Assembly (NCBI RefSeq): GCF_963678635.1
Contig: NC_087065.1
Location: 20,287,623-20,351,622 of the forward strand
Origin: Symsagittifera roscoffensis
Lineage: Eukaryota; Xenacoelomorpha; Acoela; Convolutidae
Reading direction: 5' to 3'
Length of the DNA stretch: 64,000 nucleotides
The notes beneath the pieces were generated by a model. The model worked only from the letters and a program-made list of their open reading frames with translations. It had not been told where the DNA came from and did not search any database. The translations under genes and the position numbers were made by a program. Position 1 is the first letter of the stretch. Each line of letters starts with the position of its first letter. Below are positions 42,724 through 52,938 of the stretch, in pieces.

Positions 42724-45700
42724 ATGAAGCTGGACCTACAGAGAGTGAGCTTCATCGAAGATGCAAGGAGGATGCTGAATAGAGCGACGCTATCCGTCAG
42801 CAGATTGTACTCAATAACCGGCGTAGACTGGTTGATAGCCGCTAGCATAAATTTCAGCTCCACGACGGCCTTGAGATTTGCCGACTTGGAGGGACTGCCC
42901 TCCAACAACACAATAGGACCTGTGAATGCAAGACCGTTGCAAGATGTGAGATTGAACCATGATGAGAGGAATCGTGAAGAAAGGCCAGGAAGATTCCTGA
43001 CGGCGAGAGCGCCGATTGGACAACACGTGAAGATATTTAGGCAATTGACGACACCACCTGGTCATGTGAAGGAGAGAGTGTACCCAAAACTAGTGAACCA
43101 AGATGGTGATGCCCAGAGATATGGCGGATTGACAGCGATAAAGAAAGATGAGACCATCTTCGCCGCCTACGACAAAGCAGAGATGAGAAAGGCCAAAATC
43201 ATGGTAGTAGCGAATTCAGAGTTCGTGTACACCTCTAAGTCTTTGTTTTGGCCGGACGTCATAATGCTGGCCGCAGTTGACCTAGACCTATTGCAATCAG
43301 TGTCATTGGCTATAGGGGTACAAAGGCAGACAGAAATGAACCCGATAACGATTGTGTTTGCTGGCATCAATGACCATCTACACAGTAGAGGTTTTCTGAG
43401 CAGGCTCAGAGATCCTGCAACAGCAGAAAACGCAGTATGGCCAGCGATAAAAGACATCCTGGAGTCAATGGGTGAAGTGGTAGACGCGACAAAGGAGGGA
43501 TCATTCAACAAAGTGACATTGAGAGTAGTATTTGCGTTGTCTCCGGGATATGCACATCTCCCGGATGGACTGAAATTTGTGTATGCAATGGTAGCCTTAC
43601 TTTCGGAGGGAAAATATGATGTGATCATATCAGCCCCGAATCGCATGATAGAAATGGAGAACCTGAGGCCACTTAAGGCTGAACTGCCTGCAGTATGGTC
43701 AGATATCTCAAACGCGATGAGAGGGTTCAAGGACCACGCGCTACACATGTTGGTGTTGGACGAAGTGCTGGGGTTGGAACTGTCCAACTTCAGTCGGCAA
43801 CTCAAACTGAAACCAGGAATAGATGACGACCATCGAGTGATCACGGCGATGTCCAACGACTTGTGGTTCCGAGCAATGGAAGTGGCGAGTGAAGACACGA
43901 GAAGAAAGAATTCACTGGAGACGAGAGCTCATCTGGAAGCGATGGTGCTGAGAACCAAGCCGGAAGCAAACCAGTGGCTACACCTGAATCCGAGAGTAGC
44001 GGCATTGGGTGCAGATGCTTTTCAGCAAGGCCCAGTAATGATCACTAAGATATACGCCTACTTGTTGAAGGAGGTGAACCTGGCGGAAAATGCCGGAGAA
44101 AAGACAGCTGAGTTCGTGAACAGAATGTGTCAGATTACTCTGGAAACCTTCTGGACCCAGGAAGTGAAAGGACAGGAGGGATTTGAAAGGACAGACAGCA
44201 TGCTAGAAGGGTTGGGAGCCGGATGGACCGCGTCCTTCTTGGCAAAAGTCTACCCGAAAGTCTCGCACTACTTGATAAAGGAATTCCTCCAAGCGGTAGT
44301 GAAAGTATCGATAGTGGAATTAATAGCCCTGTTTGTGACATTTGGAGCGGAGAATTTCGTGAAAGGACCGGTGATACTGCTTACGGATGGAATACAGAAC
44401 CTGCGACTAGATGGACTTCTGACATTGATCGCAATAACCCACGGAAACTTGGGAGGACTGATGAAACTGGCACGTTGTCCAGAGCAGATGAAAGAGAGAG
44501 TGAGGAATCTGGATATGAAGAAATCCACAGACTCGTGGAACAAAATAAGAGACCTGAGACACACTCTTATCCAGTATCTCTTGCAGCAAAATCGCTTTGG
44601 AACCGGAGAAGACGAGACAATTGAAAGAGAGGAAGATGTTAGACGACATGTTGGAGGCATGCCGCTGTTAACAGATTTGAGCTTAGCTATGAGAATCGAT
44701 CCCTTGGCGCTGATCAGAGGAGTCACGGAGTTCGTGACAGTGATCTATGGACCAGCAGTCACCTTTGCGTTCCCTGACGTTAAAGTGGAAGCATATAGGA
44801 GGTCGGTGTTGCACCTGAACCTCATATCGGCAGTGGACGGTAGTACACTGAACTGGTGTGAGCAGCACGCATTGCGAGAGCTCATGAGTGAAGATCTGTT
44901 ATTTGCGAAAATATCGGAGCCAGAGATGACAGTCATCAATTTTGATGATCACTTCTGTGACCGCATGGGAGAAGTAGAAAGAGGTCACATCGAGGTGTTT
45001 CCAAAGCTTTGGAATCTGAGGCCCTATGACAAAACGAATGGTGAAATGACCAGAGTGCCTCGTCTCACAGCAGCGTATCACAAGGTGAGAGAAGAGACGA
45101 AGGACTGGGGCGATTACAAGAAGCTACCCGAAGCAATCCCTGAATTCCCTCTGATAAGAAGGATGTTGCTCGGAGCAGTCTCCGTAGTACAAACTCCTAG
45201 GTTGAGAGCATTCGAAACCAATGAAAGGAGAGTAGGGAATTTCTCGGCGACGATGGATCCATACTTCGTGGGGAGAAATGCCGCCGTGTTACAGTACACA
45301 CGATTTGCGTACACGGATCAAGCGACGAGAAGGCGAATAAGCAACGCTGCTACTCCCAAGCCTGAAGGATTTGATGAGGAATGGAGGGGACTAGGCTTAG
45401 CTCCAATGAGGATGAGAGGCAGGACTGAATTGCCTGAAGCCTCAGTAATCCTGACCAGTGTGAGAAAAGAGATGAAAGCTGCGGGAGTATTGCAGACGAG
45501 AATTTTCCTAGCACCCTTCGGCTGCGAAAAAATCAAAGTGGTCCATGGAGAAGAGGAAGATAAATCAGCCGGTACATTGCTCATACCGAGATTCCAGGAA
45601 GAAGCTGACAATGACAAACAAGGACCATCGAACTCGAATAGGGACAAGTCAGAAGGAGATGACGGACAGGGTGGAAACCGTCAGACTGAAGAACCCATGC

Positions 45701-48700
45701 AACAAGATCAAGCTGGTGGGGAGGACGACAGGGCATCGACAGGAGGAACAACCAGCCTGGATTTCAATATCTTCAGTGATCTTGAGAATAATGCAGACAC
45801 GTTGGAAACGACTGAGCCAGCGGATGAAGGCATCTCGACACTGGAACCTCCGTCAGCCTTTGAGGAGATGAAACGGAATTTGCCGGAGAGCAGCTCTCCT
45901 GGCAATACAAGAAATAACGATCAGAGAATCCTCATGGAATCACCTCGGAGGAGAAGAATAGAGGCCTCAGCCAGAGTACCTTTCTTGGGAACGCTACCCA
46001 AAGAAGAATGGGAAGTACATCACCGAGACCACGAGAGTAGGACGGGATGTAAGCTGCACAGAGTGGCGTTCATGGAAGAAGTCTGGACTGTGATTCAGAG
46101 CTATGGGACCCAGTCCATTCTCAAAACAGGTCTCAATCAACCCTTGATGAGAGAAGTACTTGACAAGCTTGATGAGTGTGAAGGGAGACTGAGTGAGTTA
46201 TTGGTCGACTCAGCCACTGATGAGAGTGAAGCGAATTCTCCCATCAAGATGACACCGCAGGATAATGAAGGAGAGGTGGTGTACCTGTCAAGGACCAGGA
46301 GAGGAACGATGCGATCGAAAATGGTGATTGATAAAATCAATGCGATGAAAATGAAGTTAGGCAGCAGAGTGATGCCGAGGAGGATTGGAAAGACGAAAGT
46401 GGATTCGGAAATATCGATGAAAGCTGGTAACTCAGCGAAAAGAAAACGAGTCGAGGAAGTCATGGATTTGGGGCAAGGTGATTATCAATTGTCTGGCACA
46501 GATAGAATATTAACTGATATAGCGATGGTGCCACCCATTCTCATGGCGGGGATAAAGTCAACCGGTTATAAATCCAAAAGGGGTGACCGCACTCTGACTG
46601 GAGCAACTTTAGAAATGGAAATACTCAGTCAATGTGGAGAGAGTAAAATGAGGGACTTCAAACCATCTCCCATGAATCATGGAAAAGGGAGTGTTGCAGG
46701 ACAACTGACACCAGTGGAATACAACCGACTAACAGTGTCGGAGACAGTGTCGATAGATGAACCCACCGGTGGATACATGGAGATGTTGGAATACCGGAAC
46801 TCGGCTAGAGGGTATGTAGTGGCCCTGGAAGACGAAAAAGCCATGGAGGGTTATCTGGAAATGATGTTGCAAGGCACCACCCTCAAGCAGAAGGCGTATG
46901 GAACTTTGGCGTCGTCTGACGTAGAGGCGGAGACGATCGAGCAGTTAGTGAGCCTTCCATGGAAAGCAGTAGTATTGAGGTATTTCGAAGAAGAAATGAG
47001 GACTACGCCAAGAATACATGCTCTCGTGGCAGTACCTTACGTAAGGACAGAATTACAACTCAGGCTCGCCTGGTGCATGATGGGACTGACTCGCGAAGAA
47101 TATGATTCGGAAGAAAGGAAGAGATCAAAGGAGGAAAAAGTTTTCCTTATGACGAATCTGAGGGATCTGATAGTCCAGGAGGGAGCAGCAGTAGCGTGTG
47201 CAAAGCGGAGAGACGCTCTCTGTTTCATTCGATTCCTGATAGAGCAGATCTCAGTACCTGCATTAAGCACTTGTGTTAAAATGTTGAAGGAAGGCGATGA
47301 GCGAACGAAAGCCATGTTCTTACTAGCAATGCTGGATATGCAGCAAAGTAAACCGATGAGGGTGAACATGAAAGAACCTGAAGAATTGGAACCCATGAAA
47401 AAGATAGACGAGATCAGGAGATTCTCAAACAAGGAGTTGAGGCTCACTAAGGAATCTATGGGAGCATTGCCGAAATCCAGTGAATACTGTGGACCGATCA
47501 AGAAGAAGTCATATAGCTATGTATCCGGGATCATAGGGATAGCGTACAATCCTTTCCTGAGTGAAGACATACGTGATTGCTTCTTTGATTATGAGCAGGC
47601 GGTGTTACTAAGATTCTGGACGTCCAGAATTGTGACGACTAAGAGCGTTAACAATCCACAGGCCAAATTGGGATTGGTCTTGGAAGAAGAGGTGACTGCA
47701 CCTTCAGTACCAAAATCCGACAAGAGAGTGGAATTTGGGTTGGGATTCTCAGATGAATTACTGAGAACGAGCTTGATGGCAGTGTGGGAATTGATGAAGC
47801 CATCGTGGTGTCCTAGTCCCAACGCTGACTCAATATTACGGGCGACACAGGACATACAGAGGGAACTGAATGCGGACTGTAACCTGCGTGACCTCAACAT
47901 CATATATAATGTGATGATAACAGCCTCTAAGAGCAACGGAGAAGATAGAGTGGAGTTGCCTGGCTGGGGACCAGAAGACTGGGTCAAACCTGGTAGCTGT
48001 CTGGCGGAAGTCTGTGGACTAGAGGGTCACGTTTGTGGAAGTCTAGACTGTGTGAAAACCCTGGAGAAACAACACAAGCAGTTGACGGTATTGTTTGGAA
48101 ATGTAGTGATGAAAGCAAGAACGGAAACGGAACTGATAGCAGATTGCCATGGAGGAACCGATGTGAATCTAGTGACAGCACTAGGATTCTACAGCATGTT
48201 TGGTTCTTTAGAGTCACTATTGAATCTAGAACAGAAACATGAGATGGTCACAGCCATCAGCGTAGAAGTATTCCCAGGAGTTCTGCAGACTGAGCAGAAG
48301 TATATAGGAAAATGGAGGGAAGCAATCGAAACGGAGATGAACATCAGACACAGCGAAACTTATTGTAGACCATCAGGAGCACGATATTTGGTGGGTTCAA
48401 CGTTGGCTCCAATGTGCAAGAGCAGATACCCTGTACATTTCGTGGCTGTGGACGTGAAGAGTACAAGAACGATCGTGGATCAAGCTTTCTCAGTGCCAAA
48501 GTGCGTGAGATTGGCGAGAATGTCTGAAAAGTCTTACGAGTTACTATGTAAGATGTTCTCAGCAGTTCCAGAGAGAACCAAAGAGGAGTTGGAGTCAATA
48601 CTAGGAAAGAAGTTCATGGGATATGTGAGCGGGAACTTCAGTGACTTTGAAAAACAGAAACAGAGAGGATCAACTGTCACAGATTACAATGCAGTAGATG

Positions 48701-49551
48701 AGAATGATGAATTCCACCGAGTGATGATGGAAGTGGAACCATTGCTGGAAGCTTCAGGAAAACGCAATTGGAGGAGCATCATGTTGACACATGACGAGTT
48801 TCCTTGCCACTGCTTGCTGCAGACCTGGTGGTATCCCAAGCGTAGTAATTTGGTGTTGATCTGGGACTCTGGAGAGCTGCTCTCCATGGGTTTACCAGAT
48901 TCATCACAGCCCATAACAATAGTGATAGTGGGAGTTATGATGGCGATACGATGGCTGGAAGCTCATGTGAGAGAAAATAATAGACAGGAGGCACCGACGA
49001 GAGAACAATTGCAGAAATTAGATTGTCTAAAAGATTTAGATCTTTTTGAGACAATGTGCAAAGTTCTAAACATTCCGATGGAAGTGAAGAAGATATGGGC
49101 AAGAAAACGATTGATGCCATGGTTCAGAGCTAACATGACTGCATGGTTGTACGAGTATGCGAAAAAGCATATGTCGAAACATGGCAGAGTGTACAGTGAA
49201 TATCAGCTGGACATTGGGGCAGGAGCTTTCAAGCGAGCTTTCGTGACCCATCGGAATGCAGTGACCACCGCTGTGAAAAGAATTTCCAGGACGAGCGAGC
49301 GTAGTGGAAATGAGAAGGCAGAGATGCTGAAAGAAGATTTGGAGAGAAACGTGACGTTGTGTCTCCACAACAGCTTCTGTAGAAACAGAGAATCAAACGT
49401 GGATCCCCTACCTTGCTGTAAACAGAGGGTGGAAGAGCAGAAGTGTTGGAGGACGGCTTCCAACAGCGTCAGGATAGTCAGTGACGTGCTACAAGACACG
49501 GAAACCGAGAGTGCGGAGTCAGTGTCACAGGAGGAGGAAATGGAGCATTGA
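42724..49551 (+). CDS. 2,275 aa protein of unknown family, accessory ORF C
   Basis: The ATG at 42,724 lies 45 nt after the SGNH stop. The ORF is unbroken for 6.8 kb. I recognise no complete family. The N-terminal part (about 160-400) has an F-A-G-I-N-D-H-L segment (Gly214, Asn216, Asp217) reminiscent of the SGNH G-x-N-D block. The matching nucleophile block (ANSEF) is degenerate. A polar, low-complexity middle (about 960-1,260) separates two mostly helical halves. The C-terminal half contains Cys/His clusters: C1759-x4-C1764-x4-H1769-x-C1771-x4-C1776, and H2023-x4-C2028-H2029-C2030. Both are kept in the homologue in Element 2. No signal peptide or convincing membrane anchor is seen, so it does not look like an envelope glycoprotein. 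Size and conservation suggest a structural or replication-related role. Confidence 0.8.
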   Translation: MKLDLQRVSFIEDARRMLNRATLSVSRLYSITGVDWLIAASINFSSTTALRFADLEGLPSNNTIGPVNARPLQDVRLNHDERNREERPGRFLTARAPIGQHVKIFRQLTTPPGHVKERVYPKLVNQDGDAQRYGGLTAIKKDETIFAAYDKAEMRKAKIMVVANSEFVYTSKSLFWPDVIMLAAVDLDLLQSVSLAIGVQRQTEMNPITIVFAGINDHLHSRGFLSRLRDPATAENAVWPAIKDILESMGEVVDATKEGSFNKVTLRVVFALSPGYAHLPDGLKFVYAMVALLSEGKYDVIISAPNRMIEMENLRPLKAELPAVWSDISNAMRGFKDHALHMLVLDEVLGLELSNFSRQLKLKPGIDDDHRVITAMSNDLWFRAMEVASEDTRRKNSLETRAHLEAMVLRTKPEANQWLHLNPRVAALGADAFQQGPVMITKIYAYLLKEVNLAENAGEKTAEFVNRMCQITLETFWTQEVKGQEGFERTDSMLEGLGAGWTASFLAKVYPKVSHYLIKEFLQAVVKVSIVELIALFVTFGAENFVKGPVILLTDGIQNLRLDGLLTLIAITHGNLGGLMKLARCPEQMKERVRNLDMKKSTDSWNKIRDLRHTLIQYLLQQNRFGTGEDETIEREEDVRRHVGGMPLLTDLSLAMRIDPLALIRGVTEFVTVIYGPAVTFAFPDVKVEAYRRSVLHLNLISAVDGSTLNWCEQHALRELMSEDLLFAKISEPEMTVINFDDHFCDRMGEVERGHIEVFPKLWNLRPYDKTNGEMTRVPRLTAAYHKVREETKDWGDYKKLPEAIPEFPLIRRMLLGAVSVVQTPRLRAFETNERRVGNFSATMDPYFVGRNAAVLQYTRFAYTDQATRRRISNAATPKPEGFDEEWRGLGLAPMRMRGRTELPEASVILTSVRKEMKAAGVLQTRIFLAPFGCEKIKVVHGEEEDKSAGTLLIPRFQEEADNDKQGPSNSNRDKSEGDDGQGGNRQTEEPMQQDQAGGEDDRASTGGTTSLDFNIFSDLENNADTLETTEPADEGISTLEPPSAFEEMKRNLPESSSPGNTRNNDQRILMESPRRRRIEASARVPFLGTLPKEEWEVHHRDHESRTGCKLHRVAFMEEVWTVIQSYGTQSILKTGLNQPLMREVLDKLDECEGRLSELLVDSATDESEANSPIKMTPQDNEGEVVYLSRTRRGTMRSKMVIDKINAMKMKLGSRVMPRRIGKTKVDSEISMKAGNSAKRKRVEEVMDLGQGDYQLSGTDRILTDIAMVPPILMAGIKSTGYKSKRGDRTLTGATLEMEILSQCGESKMRDFKPSPMNHGKGSVAGQLTPVEYNRLTVSETVSIDEPTGGYMEMLEYRNSARGYVVALEDEKAMEGYLEMMLQGTTLKQKAYGTLASSDVEAETIEQLVSLPWKAVVLRYFEEEMRTTPRIHALVAVPYVRTELQLRLAWCMMGLTREEYDSEERKRSKEEKVFLMTNLRDLIVQEGAAVACAKRRDALCFIRFLIEQISVPALSTCVKMLKEGDERTKAMFLLAMLDMQQSKPMRVNMKEPEELEPMKKIDEIRRFSNKELRLTKESMGALPKSSEYCGPIKKKSYSYVSGIIGIAYNPFLSEDIRDCFFDYEQAVLLRFWTSRIVTTKSVNNPQAKLGLVLEEEVTAPSVPKSDKRVEFGLGFSDELLRTSLMAVWELMKPSWCPSPNADSILRATQDIQRELNADCNLRDLNIIYNVMITASKSNGEDRVELPGWGPEDWVKPGSCLAEVCGLEGHVCGSLDCVKTLEKQHKQLTVLFGNVVMKARTETELIADCHGGTDVNLVTALGFYSMFGSLESLLNLEQKHEMVTAISVEVFPGVLQTEQKYIGKWREAIETEMNIRHSETYCRPSGARYLVGSTLAPMCKSRYPVHFVAVDVKSTRTIVDQAFSVPKCVRLARMSEKSYELLCKMFSAVPERTKEELESILGKKFMGYVSGNFSDFEKQKQRGSTVTDYNAVDENDEFHRVMMEVEPLLEASGKRNWRSIMLTHDEFPCHCLLQTWWYPKRSNLVLIWDSGELLSMGLPDSSQPITIVIVGVMMAIRWLEAHVRENNRQEAPTREQLQKLDCLKDLDLFETMCKVLNIPMEVKKIWARKRLMPWFRANMTAWLYEYAKKHMSKHGRVYSEYQLDIGAGAFKRAFVTHRNAVTTAVKRISRTSERSGNEKAEMLKEDLERNVTLCLHNSFCRNRESNVDPLPCCKQRVEEQKCWRTASNSVRIVSDVLQDTETESAESVSQEEEMEH

Positions 49552-49554
49552 CGA

Positions 49555-50358
49555 ATGGTCGAGAAAACAAGAGGCAGCAAGAAAGAAAATTAGAAGAATT
49601 TAGAAGTTTTAGAACTTCTAAACGACGAAAAAAGAAGAAAACAAAGGGATGATGAAGAAAAGTTAAAACTCAGAATTGTTTTATGTGTGTGAAAAACTCA
49701 AGTGAGAAACCAAGCAACCAAGTTGTAATTGAAAACTGAAACATTTAGTTGAGTTTTGGAATTGTTGCATTTATAAATTTGCATTTTGGTTTTAGTTGAA
49801 GTGGCTTTAGAGACACTCACTTATTATTTATTTAGAAAGGCTTGAGGGAAGAGTATATTTAAATATTCCAGCCTGCATGATTGTTTTTAATCACTTAGGA
49901 AGACTGATAACTTTGTGGTGACATGAAAAACTTGAGTAACTTCTTGAGGAGGGAGGTTGTTGCATTGTTCTTTCTAACCACAAAGTTTCTTAGTTTTAAT
50001 ATTCAGGACAATAGACAAGCAAGATTTCCGAAGGGAAGGAGCATAGTAGGATAATTTTAGCTTGTTGGTTGGCAGGACTGTCCTGCAAGCCAACACCTTT
50101 TAAATCTAGGAGAAGAAGTTTCAATCGGGACATTGACACTGGAAGTCAGAAAATATGTTTTATCTTAAGTCATATCCTCAATGTGCAGATTAATGAAAGA
50201 ATTTGAAGGCTATAGTGATGTAGTATGATGCCATTTATATTCTGCAGTGAGTCGATGTGACGTAGATAAAAGTAATTTCGTGCATTTTGTAAATTCTGTT
50301 CGATGACACTGTAACCATTTAGAACATTGCGCGATTCAATGAGGACATTGACCGGACT
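49555..50358 (+). other. Element 1 3' untranslated region
   Basis: There is no ORF of note. Two hairpins stand out: TTAGAAGTT-TTAG-AACTTCTAA (49,600-49,621), and GCAGGAC-T-GTCCTGC (50,072-50,086), which is extended by flanking TTGG/CCAA pairing. They could serve RNA stability, export or packaging; no known element is recognised. Confidence 0.55.
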
Positions 50359-50370
50359 GTCCGGGGAGTA
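50359..50370 (+). promoter_or_regulatory. 3' polypurine tract
   Basis: GTCCGGGGAGTA lies immediately before the TGTG of the right LTR, the place where plus-strand synthesis is primed. The word TCCGGGGAGTA directly before TGTG is conserved in Element 2 (56,990-57,000, minus strand), which supports the call. Confidence 0.8.
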
Positions 50371-51291
50371 TGTGACATTCGACCAGAATGGCCAAAATGC
50401 AATTTATGCAGGATTCGAATTTTGAGCAGTAAGCCTTCCGAGTTGATGATTTCGAAGGATTAGCGACGTTATTGGAACGTTTAGCCAAACGGTGAGGGCT
50501 AGAATATTCTAGTATTTTAAATTTTCAAAAATTCGAATGATGACGTCACATTTCTGAGAAATGCTGAAACGGCCATTTTAACAAAAAAGCGAGTAAAAAA
50601 CAGAACAACTCTTATCTGCGATTGCGAACAGTACGAAAATCGAGATTGGAAAACGACAACGAACTACAGAATAGCAGAGAACGCTCCGAGTTGCAACTAT
50701 TGTGCTGCTACAATAGTTGCAAGGCCGTTGCCAACAAAGGTGAAGGGTGAGAACCAGCCTTCCGGATTAGCAAGAAATCAAGAGTAAGGGGCTTGATTCA
50801 GCGGATTCAAGAATCCGAAAGGGTCTCGGGACGGAAACTTTTATTAACTCACATAAACTTTTAGCATCCTGTCATGTCCTGACTTGAATTTAACTGATAT
50901 TTTGATTAGTTTTGACAAGAATGAGGTGCTAGGAGTTGGGGGAAAGGGTTGATCCATCTTCGATGGAGATGATGATTTTTATTTACTGAACAAAAACAAT
51001 AGTAATATGATAAGTAGTAGCCCTTTTTTTAGGAGTGACCTCGTGGTCTGGGGATACAGAGACCCAGCCATGAGCTCACTAATTTCGCATGTAATTCAGT
51101 TAATTTGAGCGTTCTGGTCGAATCCGGAGAACAGTAACGTTTTTGTCAGCCTGATGTAAGAAAGACCACCGAAAAGTACTGGCTTGGTAGAGACGGTGAA
51201 AAACATGCAAAGCTCTGTTTAGACGCTAGCCAGTCGTCTTAAGACTTAGTTTTGTTATCCGTCGATATGTATCTTCCGGGCGAATGTTACA
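50371..51291 (+). repeat. Element 1 right LTR (921 bp)
   Basis: It is nearly identical to the left LTR, with one 7 bp insertion (AGTAAGC, about 50,429) and about four substitutions. The TGACGTCA site (50,541-50,548) and the 13 bp hairpin (50,691-50,722) are preserved. It ends in TTACA at 51,291, directly abutted by the LINE. Confidence 0.93.
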
Positions 51292-52121
51292 ATAGGATTG
51301 TTTCTCAATTCACTCACGTAAAATTCTTTCAATTTTTTCTTGAATTCTGTTTTCGATTTTTCTAAATTGCGCAAAATTATGGGCAGTGAATTCCATTTTT
51401 TAGAAGTCAAATGAAAAAATGATTTTTGTAGAGAAGCAGTCGAACAATGTTTGTCAAAAATAATTTGTTTCGTTCTTTCGTTGAGCCTATAATTGGCAGT
51501 CGGTAGTCTAAGTGTATTTTCAAAAGCCTTCTTTTTGTTTGTAAGATATTGGTATAAGTATGTTATACACTTGAACTCAATTCTTTTCTCGATTCCAATG
51601 AACGATTTGCTAATGCGAAGAAGGGAAGAAGATTTAAATTTCGATCTGAAATATGTTCTTTTTAGCGCCCAGTTCAACTGTTTCTCCAGAGATAGCATCA
51701 AAGTAGCATTAATTTGTTGTAAAAAAATTGCTGAATAATCTAAATGTGATAAAACAAGACAATGAAGCAAGGCAACTAATGATAATGTCGGCAGTTGTTG
51801 TCCAATTGTATCAATAGTTTTAATCCCTTGGGCCATTTTTTGGAGAATTGTTTTGATTTGAGCATGAAAAGATAAACTTGAATCAAGAATTATGCCTAAA
51901 TATTTGCATTCTGATTTTTTGGCTACATAATGCCCACTAATTACTAGTTTATCAGTATCCACATTTTTGCTATCATTTATTTGACAAAATGTTATAAATT
52001 CCGATTTAGATGCATTCAGATTCAATTGGTTCTCTGCAAAAAATTCCGTTAGATTATTGAGTGATTTTTGCAATCGATTCAAAGCATCCTCAGAAATTAT
52101 AGAAGAGCAACTAAAGTACAA
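51292..52121 (-). pseudogene. LINE ORF2, C-terminal part (RT thumb and tail)
   Basis: This encodes the LYFSC... segment that normally directly follows the RT catalytic box, then the N-L-N-x-x-K-S-E-F and K-Y-L-G-I-x-L-D motifs typical of LINE RTs, and the C-terminal helical region. The frame is different from the upstream RT part because of the deletion. The open frame continues into the LTR to 51,255, so the native stop is missing. Confidence 0.8.
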
Positions 52122-52930
52122 CCTTCATATAATCGCTCTTGTATGTCATTAACATATATATTGAACAACAACGGACCAAGTACCGTTCCTTGTGGGACAC
52201 CTCGTTTTATTTCAATCCAGTCTGAAAAAATTCCATTGACGTTTACTCTTTGAATACGTTTGCTTAGGAAGCTAGCAATTAAAGCATTTGCTCCATTTGA
52301 AAAACCGAGAGAAAGCATTTTTTCAATTAAAACTTCATGCGAAATAGAATCAAAAGCCTTGGACAGATCTAATAAAGCTGCATGTACGATTTTTTTTGAA
52401 TCTATTTGATTTCGAATACTTTCTGTCACATAAACAAGAGCATCTTGTGTTGAAATATTTTTGCGAAATCCGAATTGAAATGGTGTCATTATTTGAAATT
52501 TGTCAAGATGTTCTGTTATTTGGGCATGTAAAATTTTTTCAAAAATTTTAGAAAAAGCACAAGTTATTGAGATTGGCCGATAATTTTTTGCATCCAATGG
52601 GTCATCTTTTTTGAACAAAGGGGTTACGTTTGCTTTTTTCAGTTCGATCGGGAAAATGTTCTCATCTAAGCAAGTATTTATGACAAAAGTTAAATGTGGA
52701 ACTATAACTGATTGACCGTCAATGATTGCCCAAGCAGGTACGGTACAAGGTCCGAGAGGTTTTCTAACATTAATTTTTCGAACTATATCAAAGCATTGCT
52801 TCACTGTAATGTGTTGAAAATGAAAAGGTGCAGATTCAGAGGCAGATTTGTTGTAATTCGGAGGCTTTTTAGCGCCGAAAAATTCGCCTAAGTTTGAAAA
52901 AATATAATTTAAATGATTGGCAATTTTTTT
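52097..52930 (-). pseudogene. LINE ORF2, reverse transcriptase fingers/palm
   Basis: It contains the N-Y-R-P-I-S motif, the L-D-L-S-K-A-F-D block with the first catalytic Asp, and the R-G-V-P-Q-G-T-V-L-G-P-L-L-F block. The chain ends shortly after L-Y-E-G, exactly where the (Y/F)ADD box should follow. The reading frame is open back to about 52,930 and links to the endonuclease part by a one-base frameshift. Confidence 0.85.
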
Positions 52931-52938
52931 GTCTTGGG

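Larger units (their letters stand above)
24655..51291 (+). mobile_element. Element 1: giant (~26.6 kb) Ty3/gypsy-like LTR retrotransposon with accessory ORFs
   Basis: Two long terminal repeats (24,655-25,568 and 50,371-51,291) start TGTGACATTCG and end CGAATGTTACA, an imperfect inverted pair with the usual TG...CA ends. Between them lie a candidate primer binding site, a 3 kb leader, Gag-PR-RT-RNaseH, integrase and three accessory ORFs, all on the plus strand. A polypurine tract directly precedes the right LTR. The domain order PR-RT-RH-IN and the integrase GPF-type tail are those of Ty3/gypsy elements. The LTRs differ by a 7 bp indel and about four substitutions, so the insertion is recent. 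No matching target duplication is obvious (ATATA against ATAGG). Integrase is disrupted by an internal duplication, so this copy is probably not autonomous. Confidence 0.93.

Noticed and set aside
42724..49551. Envelope glycoprotein identity for the 2,275 aa ORF
   Set aside because: No signal peptide, fusion-peptide-like segment or convincing C-terminal membrane anchor is visible.
24640..51300. 5 bp target-site duplication of Element 1
   Set aside because: Left flank ends ATATA and right flank begins ATAGG; only three bases agree, so no duplication is claimed.
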